Shown here piece by piece: positions 13,295 to 13,605 of a DNA stretch of 13,605 nt; position 1 is the first letter of the stretch; every line of letters begins with the position of its first letter. Origin of the DNA: Verrucomicrobiota bacterium. Lineage in GTDB: Bacteria; Verrucomicrobiota; Verrucomicrobiia; Limisphaerales; UBA1096. The position numbers were made by a program, and so were the translations under genes. The stretch is from the NCBI GenBank assembly GCA_003972865.1, contig QOAX01000046.1, positions 1 through 13,605 on the forward strand, written 5' to 3'. The notes below the pieces were generated by a model, which had not been told where the DNA came from, did not search any database, and worked only from the letters and a program-made list of their open reading frames with translations.

Positions 13295-13551
13295 AGCCAA
13301 AGCATGTTTCCGGTGCGAAATTCCAAGGTGAATACAGAATGGGCATTCATCAAACCATGCATCAGTCCGAATACATAGGTGAGAAAGACGGCAAATTCTA
13401 TCTTCGGCGCAAATCAATGTCTTTACTGAACAAACGCAAATGGAACGAAGAAATTTGGTATACAAAAGCAGAGGAGTTGGAGCCATCATTTCTCGAACAA
13501 CTGAGGAAGGAAGCCAAGACAGCTGAAGAATTGAAAGCTGAAGGCAAATGA
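13237..13551 (+). CDS. Short lipoprotein with non-ankyrin payload between common leader and tail
   Basis: The protein has 104 residues. The leader MKHLLTTTIAAVLFMGC has a lipobox with Cys17. The middle, roughly residues 19-90, is not ankyrin: it reads HVSGAKFQGEYRMGIHQTMH and SEYIGEKDGKFYLRRKS, rich in charged and aromatic residues, and I do not recognise a family. It ends with the same tail as the ankyrin lipoproteins (AKTAEELKAEGK). The start overlaps the ankyrin stop, and the stop overlaps the next start, both by ATGA. The body therefore appears as a different payload in the same leader-tail frame. It is exported and lipid-anchored by prediction, with unknown function. Confidence 0.85.
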   Translation: MKHLLTTTIAAVLFMGCGNEPKHVSGAKFQGEYRMGIHQTMHQSEYIGEKDGKFYLRRKSMSLLNKRKWNEEIWYTKAEELEPSFLEQLRKEAKTAEELKAEGK

Positions 13552-13605
13552 AGCACCTCCTAACCACAACAATCGCAGCCGTGCTGTTCATGGGGTGTGG
13601 GAATG
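13527..13605 (+). repeat. 79-bp perfect direct repeat, copy 2 (reaches window edge)
   Basis: This is the second copy of 13216-13294, again spanning tail, ATGA and leader. Zero mismatches in a partly non-conserved coding region point to a recent duplication or gene conversion. Confidence 0.95.
13548..13605 (+). CDS. Start of a further lipoprotein gene (cut by window edge)
   Basis: Only the leader MKHLLTTTIAAVLFMGCGN is present, identical in DNA to the start of the gene at 13237. It overlaps that gene's stop by ATGA. Whether its body repeats the 104-residue protein, in a tandem of period 311 bp, or carries another payload cannot be seen. Confidence 0.8.
   Translation, partial: MKHLLTTTIAAVLFMGCGN

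Overview
The window looks like a chromosome segment from the Verrucomicrobiota (or a close PVC relative). The evidence is a secreted formylglycine sulfatase plus a second broken one, a PQQ dehydrogenase with a built-in cytochrome c domain, a secreted diheme protein, and two prepilin-type proteins with the FTLIELLVVIAIIAILA start and LLPALA-K/R-AK continuation that are abundant in that phylum. A tRNA-Gly(GCC) is the only RNA gene seen. There is no phage, transposase, integrase or CRISPR array that I can support.

Layout. Positions 1-4690 are read on the minus strand: a sulfatase running off the left edge, a C-terminal gene fragment, a lower-GC hydratase/fumarylacetoacetase-fold gene, a pseudopilin-like gene, a 25-residue mini-ORF and an unrecognised 293-residue protein. 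Positions 4753-6861 hold the PQQ dehydrogenase on the plus strand. Positions 6882-9935 return to the minus strand: a frameshifted lipoprotein gene, the diheme protein, a second pseudopilin-like gene, a small ankyrin lipoprotein and a sulfatase C-terminal fragment. The tRNA and a 369-bp non-coding stretch follow. From 10549 to the right edge a plus-strand series encodes three ankyrin-repeat lipoproteins, a non-ankyrin lipoprotein and the start of another.

The most unusual feature ties these parts together. One gene boundary recurs on both strands. It has a 'tail' ending ...KHGGKT(A/G)EELKAEGK-stop and a 'leader' MKHLLLTTIAAVLLVGC, a lipoprotein signal, fused through a 4-base ATGA stop/start overlap. 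Complete or partial copies lie at the boundaries of unrelated genes: ankyrin arrays, a short unknown lipoprotein, pseudopilins, the diheme protein, a DUF3395-like fragment and the unrecognised 293-residue gene. Some copies are intact and some decayed. I read this as recombination through shared gene ends, in which different payloads acquire a common secretion leader and a translationally coupled tail. The right edge shows it directly: a 79-bp sequence spanning the boundary is repeated without a mismatch 311 bp apart. The mechanism is inferred; the repeats themselves are visible in the sequence.

Metabolically, the sulfatase, PQQ dehydrogenase and diheme protein suggest a periplasm active in sulfated-polysaccharide breakdown and quinoprotein oxidation. 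The ankyrin lipoproteins probably act as envelope-anchored protein-binding scaffolds; their partners are unknown.
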